A stretch of DNA of 64,000 nucleotides, from positions 554,984,826-555,048,825 of the forward strand of contig CM077115.1 of NCBI GenBank assembly GCA_039619475.1. The letters are read 5' to 3'. Both the position numbers and the translations under genes were made by a program. Of this stretch, positions 44,580 to 57,637 are shown piece after piece. Each line of letters begins with the position of its first letter. Position 1 is the first letter of the stretch. The stretch is from Icerya purchasi. Its lineage: Eukaryota > Arthropoda > Insecta > Hemiptera > Monophlebidae. The notes below the pieces were generated by a model. The model searched no databases, was not told the origin of the DNA, and saw nothing but the letters and a program-made list of their open reading frames with translations.

Positions 44580-47240
44580 TCAACAAAATGGTATCAGTTA
44601 CTTATTGAAATTGTCGTCATCGTCGCCGTCACAGCTCTTGGAACAAGAGATAGCATGCAACTCATACGATCCAATTTCTGGCATCTGTCACTGTTTTCTG
44701 AAATGTTTTGCTAAGCAGATTTGACGTCATCACTTCCAGTCTTCTTCTCCATTTATAAGGGTTCCCTTGTATTTTTCCCTGTGCTGCCAACATGAAGATT
44801 CCGTTTTTTTTCATACCTCATGAGCCCCATGTATTTCGTTTTCTTTCTCTGAATACTGTCAACTATTACAGGTTTCCCTTCGTCTACACATAGGAGCGCA
44901 TTACTCTTTTCTTAAGTTCCAGACTTAATCTGGAATCCTTTAGTGCATGACTCAGGTTGTTGAATGCCCGTTTCGCTATTCCAATTCTTTATTTGATTTC
45001 TTCGTCATTTTTGCCATTATTAGTGATGAGGCTATCTAGATATTTAAATTCAGTTAAGTTTTCTATCTTCTCTCTGTCGATATAAATACAGGTGTATATG
45101 CCTATTTTTAGTTCTGTTAAATTTAATGATTTTTTTTTTTTTTTTTTTAGTATTAGTAATTTTCATTCCATATCTTAAACCGATTTTATTTATTTTGCTC
45201 ATCATTTTTTGTAGTTGTTCTTTTGTTTCTGCAAGTAATACTTTAGCATCCGCATAAATAATTTCGTTTATACGTTGTCCATTTATTTTCACTTCCATTT
45301 TCCCTACATTTGCAGCTTGTTTAATCTCTTCCGCATGTTAAATAATCTGGATGACAGTGGACATCCTTGTCGTACGACTCTTTTGATATCACTTTTCTTA
45401 TCCGAGAATTCTGCATTTATCTTGATTTTTGCACTCTGTTCCCAATACAGATGTTTAACAAGCTATAAGTCTGTGTTATCGATATTATATTTTTCTAATA
45501 TTGTTATAAGCTGTTCATGATTAACCCGGTAAAATGCGTTTTCATAGTCTACAAAGCATGCATAAACCTCCCTGTTTGTGTTTAAGGTTCTTTGTATTAT
45601 TATTTTGAGTAGAGCCATTGCAAGTCTAGTTCCTTTTCTTCAGACAAAACGAAACTGCGTATCGCTCAAATTGTCATCTAATTTCCGCTCTATTTTACTA
45701 ACGAATGACTCTCATCAGCGCTATTGTTCCATGTTCGGAAAATATTTGCGAGCTACTCTTTTTTGGAATTGGTATAAAATTTACGCTTTTAAAATCTTCC
45801 GGCAATGTGCCTTCTTTGTATATTTTATTAAATATCTGTAAAAGTTGTTTCTTTTCATCCTGCGTTATGCATTTTATTAAATCAACCGCTCTCGTTATTT
45901 CTGGCTTTATAAATAGCATTCTCTAATTTCCATATTTCAATATTTGGCGCTTCTTCCTTCGTGGATCGCATATCATCCTTACACAATTCTTGTATATTTT
46001 TTTTTTTAATTTCGATTTCCTCGCATTTTTCTTTGTACCAGTTTTGTGCATTTTTTCAAAATGTCTTTATTTAATTTATTATATTTTAAACTTCTTCTAT
46101 CTTTTATTTCTTTTCTTTCCTTATCAGATTTAAAATCTCTTGCCTAATCCAAGGTTTTTGTTTTTTCTTTCTCTTTTTGGTACTGTGTTTCTGGCGGCTT
46201 TGAGCAGCTTTTGTTTCCATGTGCACCATATGTTTTCTGCATTTTTTCCTATATCATTTCCAACTATCGTTTCCTATTCTGTCCTACTCTGCTTGAAACT
46301 TTTCTCGAACTTTGTGTCTAATTGTTTTTCATTCTTTTTACATTTCTTCAGTATTATTTTGCATTTAGCGAAAGTTATAGTCAGCATTGTAATCAGCTCC
46401 CGGATAGGTATGGCAGTTTTTAATCGCGTTTTTGTAACGTTTATCAATCAAAATAAAATCAATTTGATTTCTCGTTCTTCCACCCGAACTTGACCACGTA
46501 TGAAGTCTTCTTTTATGTTGTTTAAACCATTCGCTACATATATCACCATATTACTTTTTTCTGCAAAATCTGTGAGCATTTCTCCTCGTTCGTTTTGCTT
46601 CCCCAAGGCAAATTTACCCACAGCCTCACTTCTGTGGTCTTCCCCTACTTTTGTATTGAAGTCCTCCATGACGAATAAGATGTTATTATTTTTTGTTGTC
46701 TTTTTCATTTCTTCTAGCCCCCCTTATAAAAATTTATAATCGTTGCTTCGTCACTATCCGCTGTAGGAGCATAAACCTGAATTAGTACCATAGGTTCGGG
46801 CTTTACATTTAGTCGTACCAGCATAATTCTGTCTGACTTCGGAATGATTTCACTTATTTTACTGGCCATTTGTGTTTGTATTAACCTAGCAATAGTTTTG
46901 ATGAAACCTTAAATCTTCCATTCCCTATCTATCGTGTTTCACTAATTCCCATAACGTCAATGTTCAGTCGTTTAGCTTTTAAAGCCACATTTGCTAATTT
47001 TCCCTTCTGATACAACGATCTTACGTTCCAGGTAGTAAGAATAAGTGCTTTTTTCCGTTGGTTATTCCATGTATTCTCAGTATTATTAGTTTTAACTACA
47101 CTCGTATCATTTATTACGCTGGTGTTATTTATCATATTTGTGTGATTTATCATGTTCGCATGTTGCCGACCTGAGGAGCCCGCTTTATCCTCCTGCCGGG
47201 TCTGGCGTAAATGAGACTGCCTGAACCAGTAACATTTGCC
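44580..47240 (-). pseudogene. near-full-length decayed endonuclease/RT LINE
   Basis: Minus strand, read 5' to 3' from 47240 downward. Endonuclease start LTTWNVRSLYQKGKLANVAL and MGISETR (47130-46930); endonuclease 'DFNTKVG' block in MEDFNTKVGEDHR with NERGEMLTDFAEKSNMVI (46700-46550); RT start NFIPIPKKSS (about 45770); SDIKRVVRQGCPLSS (about 45370, motif B); IIYADAKVLLAETKEQLQKM (45250, YADD changed to YADA); GLRYGMKITNTKK; and the reading toward 44600 fits the post-RT region. Insect annotations call the endonuclease part 'craniofacial development protein 2-like'. Multiple frameshifts and a damaged catalytic box mean a dead copy. Confidence 0.85.
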
Positions 47241-48560
47241 ATATCTGTAATATTCATATTCATAGTTGCTCCTGAGAATTTTAATTTCCCGTTGCCTTTC
47301 ACATGTTTTCTGTTAGGGTGGACTCCCTGAGCTGAGAAGACCCGGTTTTAAGGCGATTGTACAAGTATTTTAAGAAATCCCTTACGATGATTGTTCGTTC
47401 ACGGCTCTAAAAGAGAGTGTGTTTTTGCGCGAGCATTTAATGCAGGTAATCAAAAATGTGTGCTGTACCGTAAAAACCGCAAAATAAGCGCGCTTTTGTA
47501 ATGTATTTTAACATCATTCCTTCTCGCTTGCTTAGATATCGTCTGAATTATCTTTAAGCAGTATTTTTGTAATACATTTTAACCAGGTAAAAAGAAATTT
47601 TTTATATTTCGTTTTAATTTTAAGTTATAACCTTTATTATAGGTGAAAACGATTTACGTTAAGCAATACGTTCCTTTATTTTCATTTTGTCTAATCACCT
47701 TTCTTAGAATTTTTTTGATTATTTATGACCCCTTCAGCTTATTTTCCCCTACCTGATTATTCCTGTGATTTTATTATTTTCCGTATACGTGAACTTATCT
47801 CTATTCTTTGCTACCACCATTCCATTCGCATTGATTTTCGGCGGTTCCCAGCCATTCAAACATCTTTAATGAAGCGATTGCGATTCTTTTCCGGCTTTTT
47901 TCCACTTCCTTTCTTTAAAAAAAACCCATCCTCTAATCTCGCTATGTGAAATTTACCATTTCAGATTATGGTCGGATATTTGTGCGTCCACCTTTTTTGA
48001 TAATTGTTCATTTTTTATCCGTTAACCTATTCTTTCTGTTAATCCTCCTTTTGTTTCTGTCACTTCGCCCCGTTCTGTTATTGTCTTCATTTTTGTCTGC
48101 ATTTTAGCCATTATCTTCTGCCCATTTTCGTTGGCTTCCTACCGGACACCGTATTCTTTCCATTTAAATGATACAGGCGGATGCTCTACACTCCAGTTTG
48201 TTACTTCTTATTTTTTCTTTCCGCTATTCCCATTATTTTATTAGCAGCATCGGTCGAATTAAAATAAAACTAACTCCTTTTTCTTTCCATCATTTTAGGA
48301 TAAAGATGCCCATAGTGTTAGGCGAGGAAAAAAGGAAAATCTCTTTAAAAGAATAAAAATAGAAGAAATTGTAATTAGTTAAGATTTCCCAAGTAATAAT
48401 CAAAAAATTCCGTGACATTATTCAAACAAACGTTTTTCACTAAAGCGGCTGCTACGTTTGAACTATCCTCGACAAACACATGTCTAGTGTAATCAATTGT
48501 TGTCGAGAGGACCAAAATTTCTGAAATTCTGGTTTCCCAAGCAAGTGGAATGTGAGAAGG
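47241..48560. other. no recognisable gene
   Basis: Pyrimidine-rich plus strand without motif. A GC-richer stretch at 48560-48640, with TTTCAGTC resembling an arthropod initiator, precedes the candidate exon at 48720. Confidence 0.4.
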
Positions 48561-48719
48561 GCCGTTAGTGCCCCCTATCGTGTAACGACAAAGTCAGCTC
48601 GGAATGCCGCGAGGCGTACACTGCTACAGAGTTTCAGTCTTTTTTCTTTTTTAAATAATTCATTTCGCGTCGAATTCAGCGGGTTGCCGTGAATTATTTA
48701 CTCGAGCAAAAATAAAAAA

Positions 48720-48826
48720 ATGGGTGACACTGCAATGAAATCGGTGAAACGGAAAGATATTTCTAATCTTCAAAGATTGCGAACGAATTTCTTCACTTGC
48801 TCTGACTGGAATAATCAGTTTATCGC
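48720..48826 (+). CDS. candidate first coding exon of an unknown plus-strand gene
   Basis: From an ATG in favourable context (aaaaaaATGG) 35 codons run open, beginning MGDTAMKSVKRKDISNLQRL and including TNFFTCSDWNNQFI, then meet a strong donor (ATCGC|GTAAGTAG) in phase 2. About 90 bases upstream lies an initiator-like TCAGT. I do not recognise the peptide, found no matching downstream exon, and short open stretches with a donor arise by chance. It would be transcribed opposite to SoxE. Confidence 0.3.
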
Positions 48827-50190
48827 GTAAGTAGTTCATTTACAAAATCCACGTTAAAGATTACACGTAATATTTTATAAGCTTTAAAAGTTACTCTTTC
48901 ATGCGTTTAGCTCTCCTTGCTTTCATATATTTCCCTAGTTGCATACTTATAATTTAGTTTTTTTTGCCGCGTTATCCGCTATCCTCATTGTATGCTTCTC
49001 ACATTAACACTATATCGATAAAGCTAGCGTAAAAGAGTTTTTTTTTTTTCTTTTCCCCAATGATTCCACTGAATGCTTATCGGCATTATATATGTCCATT
49101 ACCCTCTGTGAACGTACAACATGCGAAATTTTCCATCACCCGGGAGACCTATCATCAACGGTAATCATGATGGCTGCCCCTCTCGCAAACAAGACTAAAA
49201 TCCAGGAACAGTTTTCTACGAAAGGTCGAGGAGCTGACGGCTATTGCAGAAAAGAATAGACTTTGCATATCGAATATAAAAGCAAACGGTAGACTAAAGG
49301 CGGAAGCACTGCCTAGCCGAAATCAGTTACAGTCTTTGGAAAACCACTTGGAGCAAACTGAGAAGTGGAACTGCGCGCACAAAATATAATAATCTTTATA
49401 AGTGAAGAATAGCGATCGATAGTGACTGCGATGTGAAGTCCAAGACTGTAATCATCTATTTACACATGCCTTCTTAGCGGCAAATATGAACTTGGAAGCT
49501 TACACAACGACTTAATAAAATTTATAAAATATTGGACGAATTATCGTATATAGTCGACCCAGGAGGGGACACGCGAATAATAATAATAATCGGCTATTCG
49601 TTTGATCGGGAAACGGAATCTTTGTTTTTTATATAGACTAGTCGGCTATGCGCCCGTATATATTTTGAGCAATCCCCCTCCAAAAAAAAACAAAACAAAC
49701 AAACATAGTTTTCACTTGTTTAGGATTTTTCTTTCTCAGTTTATCAAATGTATGTTGTACAGCAGGGGCTCCGCTGAAAGCACGTAAAGAAGGAGCAATA
49801 CATTTTCGGGAGTTCGCCATTAATGCTAGCAAATGACAAAGGGCTTTTGTACATTTTTGATTTTCAGGCTAATCTTGGAAGCGTAGAGCGTCGTGGTGTT
49901 GTGGATAGAGAAGCGCACGCGTAAGAACCTGATAACGGCAAAATGTATAGCAATTTTTCGGCGATTTGTAAGCAGTTCGGAGATCTTAGCGAGAGTTGAT
50001 GACGACACGAAATAGGTTTCGTAATAAATGTAAAAAGGCCCGGCTGCTTTTGTGAATTTCTAGCTGCTACGTAAACAGAGTTGATAATTTAATAAAAACA
50101 ATGTGTACAATTTTCAAACAAACGTAATGATATGTGTAGGTAGGCGCAGAAAACGGAAGATATGTGAAAAAATATAAATTGCGAACTTAC
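48827..50190. other. unassigned; includes a 73-codon open stretch
   Basis: At 49171-49389 the plus strand is open for 73 codons between stops with charged, exon-like composition (VEELTAIAEKNRLCISNIKA, QSLENHLEQTEKWN), but has no ATG and no family I recognise. It may be a fossil of an element protein. The rest is non-coding as far as I can see. Confidence 0.35.
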
Positions 50191-50320
50191 AGAAGGCGAC
50201 GAGGGAAAATTGACAATCAGCAGCTCTACAGGTGTACAAAGTCCGATGCGATCACGTTGATACTTTACGAACGAGCCGGAACGGACGTCAGTAAAGTAAA
50301 CATAAACACACACGGCTGCC
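50191..50320 (-). other. possible non-coding first exon on the minus strand
   Basis: A GC-richer stretch ending in a consensus donor (CCTTCT|GTAAGT, minus strand). It is oriented like SoxE and lies about 21.5 kb upstream of its HMG exon. The frame compatible with that exon's phase has stops close to the donor, so it could only be 5' UTR. Pure inference from one splice site. Confidence 0.15.
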
Positions 50321-53300
50321 TTATTAATTCGTAACTAGTTAGCGGTTTTCCTTATCAACTACTATTTTTAATTCCTTTTTTTCCTTCTCCTTTTCTTTCC
50401 CGTTTTATTCCTAACACGTTCGGTAATAATAGTCGAAGATGAAGATGTGTGCTAGCGGCCACTTCTGATAAGAATAGCGCGCAATATGCTCGCAGGTGGG
50501 TACACAAGAAAAACGCCAATCTACAGCTCATCTGCGTCGCACGCTTTGTTCTTTTACGACGATATTTGCCCTCCGTCCATTTTTCAACCGCATTCAGCCC
50601 ATTTTGGTTAGTCAAGCTTTCTGCGCCATCGTAGCAGGTGCTGAAAAACTGTTTCAGTTGTTGCCTTCCTTTTCCTTTTTTTTTTGATCTTGTCAAATCT
50701 CTTCTAAATAAGCGATTTAAAGCATATGTAAAAGAATAATTTTGAAACGTTCAAAATTTGCGAGTTTATTATTTGTCTCATAACTAGACTATCAGTTATT
50801 CGCGTCGAGATTTTTTCCCGTTTACCGTTGCATCTATTCCCCCCATACGGCGGTATTGGTATTTCTTTTTTTTTCAAATAATTCGGGGCGTTTTTTTAGA
50901 ATCATCGTCAAAAGTATTCCACAAAAATTGTAATTAGCTTTGTCTGCGACGTGTTTTGTTTTTATATCCTATGTTATATGATTTTTTATCCGGGTTTTCT
51001 CGCTTTTTATGGAGCTTGTCAATAGTTGACGATTACCCAATAACAGAAGTAAGATTCATCCAAAGAAAGGCTCGGACACTGAATTGTAAAGGGGAAGAAA
51101 CATATCAACCAACGGAAATCTCCGTCAAGGAAAAAAACATGGACGAAGACTGCATCTGGAGTAAGCTTAATGCTAATGGATAAAATGAGGCGGACAGTGA
51201 AAACGACTAAAAAGATCCTAAAGAGAAAAGAAGAAATAGCAACTTTCACAGCCGTAAGGATTGTTCACGAACATTGCAACGTAGGCTGATAGACAAGATT
51301 AACAGTAGTTCAGTCCTGTAATTATGTATGGGTGCTACACTACGTAATGCATAATATTATGTATTTGCACAAGAGTTTCCTGAGCTTATTATCAATAAAA
51401 GCAGAGCATAAACTATAGAAAAACTGCAGAAGAGGAGAGATATGGCTACAGCTGCAGCAGCGGAGCTCACAATGGCAGCGGCTAGAGAAAAGAACATCCG
51501 ATAATATTAGAATATTCTGAGATGCCACTTTATCCTTGAAAACAAAAACGAACAATGTAAATTGGTAGAGTTGCATTGTAGAAGAATAAGATAAAACGAG
51601 TGTCGAAAATTTGCTTGCGTTTCATCAAAAATTACTTTATTTTTTGATTTTTTGCATAGGGGTTAAACCTTCAATTTTTTCAGATCCCCTTTGGTTTTTT
51701 AGCTTTTCTTTTTCAGGCGTGCCGCCAGCTGCAGACGTTTACCCAGTGCGAAGAACTAAAAAACGGTCGATAGTGTTATATCGCGACAAGGTTAGAAAAA
51801 TAAAAGAAGCCAGCGAAGGAATAACAGGAGAAAGAGGAATGATTCTGTGAGCACTGCAAGGAGTATGGAGAGTACGACTTAGAAGATTGGACTTCAGGAT
51901 CGCACGTTCTGAGGAAATAGAGAGCCGTTATTAAATGAAAACATGATCCGTATTGCAAGTGAAGTTTGTGTCCGGATGATTTAAAGGACAAAGAGGTGAC
52001 TGAATATGAAAAAAAAACAAAAACGGTAGGACGACGCTGGAAACTATGCGGTCAAACTAATGGCAAATTGGTAAGAATTGAACGTTAAGGAAATTATTGA
52101 ACCAAGTAAAAAAAGAGGAAAACTGTAGCGATGAATAAATAAAGTTAAGATCAGAAAAGAATACGCGATAGAGGTAAGACATCAACGGAGACGATGACCT
52201 ATATTATTTTTTTAACACCCGGTATATTTGAAATATTAATAACCTATGGAAGAATTCTGAACACTTCCGAAGAATGAATAAATGAACGGAAGGATATTAA
52301 TAGAGACGAGAATGGAGGCGAAAGAATAAAGGACGGATTGTATAGGCCGACTGTAGGAGGGGTTCAGAAGTTTCAGGTAAAAGCGAGTTGAACGTGCGAC
52401 GAAAATGTGATTAACATTCGTAAAAGTAGATTGAAATAATTGTCGGGATGAAGAGGACAAAATGAATTACGATCCGAACGAAGCCGGTGGTGAATGGGGA
52501 AGATAAGGGACGAGGAAAGTTGAGATGTCTAGGCGTATAAAAGGATTTTCAGGATTATAAAAGAAGAGAATATATCTCTGTTATAGTCCAAGGGTTTCAG
52601 GCGAGGGAATTGAGATTGTACCGATCAAACCCCGTTATTCAACTTATTCATTACTCTCAATGTCGACATAATTAAAAGGATTCGTAGGAAATCGATTTGT
52701 ATAAAGATCCAGTGAAAATTTCCTTTCTCGATTCACCAGGCAAATATATAATGGATGTAACATATTATTCCGATGATCGATTTATATTGAAAGTAAATTA
52801 ACTGTAGGCTTTAATTCAGTTCACGTGCCAGTCGTGCTTCTCCCTCACAAATTCAGCATATTCTTTATCAATCCATTAAAAATGCGCTAAAATTGTAAGA
52901 AGAGCCGGGGCAATATTAAAATGATCGTTTTTCCGCAGACTAAAAGATGATCATTAATATTTTTTCCGAATCCTTTTGTTAGATTTTTAGACCGTTTTTT
53001 GCGGTGCCGTTGTAATCTGAAAGCTTTCTACTTTCAACGATCTTCTAATAAAGGATATATATATAGCGCAGGTTGAATTGTTTGTCTTTAAGGAGTGATC
53101 CAATATACTACTAGTTGGTGGCAATTTCGATAAGACTCTTTTAAATATCCCGCATATTTATTCCATGTAGTACGTAACCGCTCATACTGAAGAAGGAGAT
53201 TATGTACGGAGCGAGAAACCCCTGGTGTAGAATCATGCGATAACCTTTTTTTTACCTCAGACGTATGTAATTTAACATTTAAACAACCAATCTCCACAAA

Positions 53301-53659
53301 AAACTAATCGGCTCAATTAATTTATAATTATTATTACTATTACTACTACTATTATTATTATTATTATTATTACTATTCCTCTTTTTATTTTTAGTTTTAT
53401 TATTATTATTATTACTGATATTATCAATCTTTCGTGGTCTATCAATTTTCGATGGTTATTGGCTTTCTTAATTTGTTTCTTTTTTCTATTAACTATATTA
53501 AAACAATCTTTTCGAACGTTAGATTAGCTTTTGGCTTAACTTCGTACATTATTTAATTAACAAATAACTTTCTTCTCTTCTTTTATTCACATTTGTAGTA
53601 TGTGTAGCTTTTGTTTTCCGTGTTGAATAATTTATTGTGTGCAAGGTATATCTCTGTAG
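50321..53659. other. no recognisable gene
   Basis: A GC-richer patch at 50440-50660 is open on both strands without motif. At 51030-51183 and 51720-51850 short basic frames (RRTKKRSIVLYRDKVRKIKE) may be decayed element protein. A TTA/ACT trinucleotide tract lies at about 53330-53412. Confidence 0.4.
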
Positions 53660-54092
53660 CAGGCCCGTGCGCAGAATTTCGAAAGGGGAAGGGGTGTTGA
53701 AATTTTTCTTCACATATTTATTTTATAAATAACAATACATTTTTCACTAATATTCATGCTATTAATAATTTCCATCATTTTGATTTATATATTAATAATT
53801 TACATAAATGAATTACCCCCCGTATATGAACATTAATAAAAATTACATATGTCATTGATTATACTCGTAATAAAAAGTTTTTCCTTAAGATATTAATAAA
53901 GCACCTAAAAATATGGAGGATATTTTTTCTTTTTTCTTTTAAAGGTAAGAATAGCCTAAAAAATCATCTACATTTATTTTAAATTTTTGATTTTTTTCAG
54001 ATTTTTGTATATTCGTAATAGCTATTTCAGTTCTCATGGGTAGGGGGGTTAACCCCCAAAACCCACCCCGTGGATACGGCCTTGGTCTGTAG
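53653..54092. mobile_element. 426-bp MITE with TCTGTAG flanks
   Basis: Ends CAGGCCCGTGCGCAG (53660) and, as reverse complement, CCAAGGCCGTATCC (54085) share an AGGCC-GT core. G-rich and C-rich patches follow inside both. TCTGTAG occurs directly outside both ends (53653-53659 and 54086-54092), a 7-bp (possibly decayed 8-bp) target duplication, hAT-like. No coding capacity. Confidence 0.68.
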
Positions 54093-55079
54093 AATAATCA
54101 GGTTTAATGCAGATGTAAATGTAACATATTTAGTACGTGTTTGCCTCCATTGAATGAATCTCACATATTACGGCATGCAAATACATCGCAAGTGTTGTTT
54201 TATATGCGTTTATTCATCTTAGTTACATATGCGATTATTTCTGCATGCTTGTAGTTCAATGGTTAACGAAATATCAGCCATTAATCATCGTGGATCTATT
54301 TTTTTTTATTTTCTAATATATGTACATTTGATCAAAAGCAGTGAACGTGGAAAACTTTAAATTTTCATTTTAAATATTCGTAGCTTACGAAAATATTTTA
54401 ATGATGTGAACATAGATATTTTGTACGAAATAATTTAAACTATCATATACTGATATTCACTGAGACCTAGCTTCATGATGAAGTTAACAGATACGGAACA
54501 CCTAGATCTATTTGTAGCTCTGATAGCAGATTTCAGGGAATTGTACAGTATATTGCTGATAAAGTTCAACGCAAGTACAACCGGTAATGTAGTCGAAGTG
54601 TAAGAAAATAAAGCTAATTTTGACCTAGTACGTTCTTACAAATACTCCGATTCAAAATAATATACGTAGTAACACTTTGTTTGTGAATTAAATTATTACC
54701 AGAAAACGCAGATTTAGTGACGCGAATATTAATATACGAGTGCGAGTATTAGATAATAAAAGTTTTAGTTGCTAACCGAGTTAATAGATTATACATTAAC
54801 CTACGTTTAGACGCGCTGGGGAAGGAATATTCTACTTGCATAGATTCCGTTTTTATTCGTGGTGTCTACAGTGACATATTCTAACTAATTACAGATATTT
54901 TATTACGGATTTTGACTCTTTAGGTCATTGTGATATAAATATGTATAATTAACTATAACATAATAATGAGGAGAACTTCTTCTTATTCAAATAACCTTCT
55001 AACTCCAATATTTGACGTAGACGTCTCCCAAATTCTTCCACCGTTGTCTGTCTTTTTACGCCTCGCGTACCTATACTAT
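54093..55079. other. no recognisable gene
   Basis: A+T-rich sequence, nothing identified. Confidence 0.5.
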
Positions 55080-55815
55080 GTGTATTTTTGATAAAAAACT
55101 ATTTCAAGACAAAATTATACGACATTAATGAAAAGTTTGAATGGTTTGTTCAGAAAGTATCGGTAGTTATAAATCATTGTAAGAGAATGAAAAATTACAA
55201 ATACATTGTTCACAAAAGACCACCGTTGGTTATTAATGATACATCAGAGTTGATTAGGAAACGAGATGAAACTTATAAGTGAAATTAACAATTTCCAAAC
55301 AGTGGTTCAGAACTATAAAAAATAGCTTCCAAAGAAGTTTAGCGTTTGGTACGAAGAAGAAAACAATATTTCACCAATGTCCTAAACAAATGTAAAACGA
55401 CTGGTTAGTTGCCCGTGATACTATTGGCTAATCTAATCGGACTGTTAATAAGGAGATTAGTGGGGGTAATTAAGAAATTAGTACGAAAGGTAACGAATAT
55501 GAAATCGCTGGATTCTTTAATGAGTATTTCGAGAAAATCGTAGGAGAAATTTTAAAAGATTTTTCCAATAACCCCACAACTGTGTCCGTGACGTAAAACC
55601 CAATACAAAACTGTCTGAACTTTTTAAATTTTACTAATGACGTGACGATGTATTAGAGAATACATTCTTATCTTTGCCAAATAAGTTTTCCTTTGGATCA
55701 TACGGTATTTCTTGTAAATTAGTCAAAGATAATATTAAATTCTTTAATAATCCATTAAAATATCTTTTCAAAGAATTAGTAAATTTAGCTTTCCTGATAA
55801 TTTAAAATTGGAAAT
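55080..55815 (+). pseudogene. decayed LINE ORF2, segment 1 (before and into the RT start)
   Basis: Plus-strand fragments: an open 64-codon piece (55088-55282, WFVQKVSVVINHCKRMKNYK, VINDTSELIRKRDETYK) matching the linker after the endonuclease; then in other frames SLDSLMSISRK with NIVGEILKDFPNNP; then LSLPNKFSFGSYGISCKLVK, the RT entry block ('L...KS.G.DGIS..I.K'); and LAFPDNLKLEI. The following block expected in this family, 'A.VVPI.KKGD', is missing here and appears at 57425. Confidence 0.65.
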
Positions 55816-57200
55816 TATAACACATACCGACGCGCACACACGCATGTATATATAAATGATTACTGCGGTAATTAATAAGCCCTAGATAACATTGTATTAA
55901 ATTCTGGCGTGGGTAAATGCACCACGTACAGTTACTTCTCTTTTTGCGTTACTGAAATCATTAAACCTCCATGACAGGATCTAAATATACAAGTCGTGCT
56001 CCTAACCTAATTACTGTACTCATTGCGGGGAGTTAAAAAAACGGTAGCGTTCTCTATTATTTTTTACAGTGAAATAAAAAATCCTGCAACGGAATTTTTA
56101 ATATTCGCTACTAGAATGTTATTTGTACTCAAATTTGAAATCCTTACTTAATTATTGTAGTTTGATGTTGTGATAAATTAATTTTAATAAAGTGCTCAAG
56201 ACGGAGAGATCGGAAGATGCGAAGATCTTCTCTTAAATGTGTAATTACGGAAGATCACTGTGTGAATAATTCGGCTCCTTCAAAATGATGGCCATGTATT
56301 CTAGTTGACGGTGATAAATTTCCAAAGAGAGAAAGAATCTTCGCATAAATAGATCAATTAAAAACTGAAAAATAATAAATAAACATTTTTCACATATAAA
56401 GTTCAAGGATCAAGGGGGAATATAGATGGATAGATTATAAAATAAGTGAATGTGGTATAAGGAAAACGAAGAGGTCAAGAAAGAGTCCAAATTATCGTAG
56501 TGATGAAAGCAATTTGATTTTCAGATATGCAGCTCTAATAAATATTTCACTAAAGAAGATGAAGTCGTAGGAAGCAGCTTTGTAACGTAGACATATTATC
56601 GAATTACTGCCTAATTACGAGTATTAATTACGCAGAAACGTTACATTATAAATCACTTTTTATAATAATATCTTTTAATTTTTTTTCAAATATTCCCGTG
56701 TACGATTTACGCAGCGTATTAGTGTAATATTCTATAAAAAAGTATATTAAAGCTACAGAGAAAGGAATAAAGAATCTTGTAACGGGAGTTTTAATATTTT
56801 CTACATTGGAAATATTATTTACCTTTCAGATCTTAAACTCTCACTTACTACCGTGGTTTGCTGTTACAGAATGTATTAATGGTTTGTTTTAATTATTGCA
56901 TTAATAATATTCACAAAAGAAAAAAAAAACTGAATAGAAGAAATAAATCTGTAGCAAAAATACGGAATTCACCACATAAAAGAAGACAAAAAATTAAAGA
57001 GACTTATAATGAAGCCGCGGAAAACGATTATCGGGTAAGATAAGGAATAAAAAGTAGATGATTACAATGATGAAAGCTGTAGGACCTCCAGAAATGTCAC
57101 TGAGTTGATTTTGCAAAGGATGTACAAACTTTAAAAAGTAGGATAAAGCAGATTAAAGATTTAAAAAAAATGTTCACTATAACATATATGTATATGTATG
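55816..57200. other. insertion-like stretch between LINE segments, with an internal direct repeat
   Basis: A roughly 123-bp segment at 56066-56188 recurs at 56755-56878 in direct orientation with perhaps 70% identity (shared blocks such as TTTTAATATT and TTACT at corresponding positions). No protein motif. Confidence 0.5.
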
Positions 57201-57412
57201 TAAAACTCGGCCACTTTGGCCTCGTAAGAGGCTCTAACCCTTAATCCCTCTAGCTTACATTTCTATCTCTTTCTCTTTTATATTTTTCGTATAAAATGAT
57301 CAAAATTTACGTCATTCTTGCCAGTATCGTTTTCATTTAACATTTAACTTTCGTTACATAAAATTGGGACATTTTTAAAATCTAATGAGAGCCGGTCGTA
57401 ATTAATATATAT
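57201..57412 (+). mobile_element. (TA)n-associated dispersed repeat, copy B
   Basis: AACTCGGCCACTTTGGCCTC at the left end, GCTTACATTTCTATCTCTTT, AAAATGATCAAAATTTAC, GTTACATAAAATTGGGAC, and the right end GCCGGTCGTAATTAATATAT. The flanks are TATATGTATATG-type repeats on both sides. Complete relative to copy C; the best view of the family's unbroken length (about 210 bp). Confidence 0.82.
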
Positions 57413-57424
57413 GTATATGTATAT

Positions 57425-57637
57425 GTATAAAGAAGGGGATAAAAAAGAAATATTAAACTACAGGCCGATTTGTATTACATCTGCCATAAGGGGGCAGAAT
57501 TTTTGAGAAGCGCATGAAAAAGTAATCTTACGATTTTTACCGGACTCGATTTCTTTAGTACGAGTCAGTATATGATTTTCTTCCAGAGAAAGGGACAGAT
57601 GATGAATTATTTGATCGCATAACATATATATATATAT
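57425..57637 (+). pseudogene. decayed LINE ORF2, segment 2 (RT)
   Basis: EGDKKEILNYRPICITSAI is the RT block 'KKGDK....NYRPISITSA...V.E'. Following codons are damaged, then FSSRERDR and DELFDRI-like residues lead to the TA repeat where the solo LTR begins. It continues segment 1 in protein order. Confidence 0.65.
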
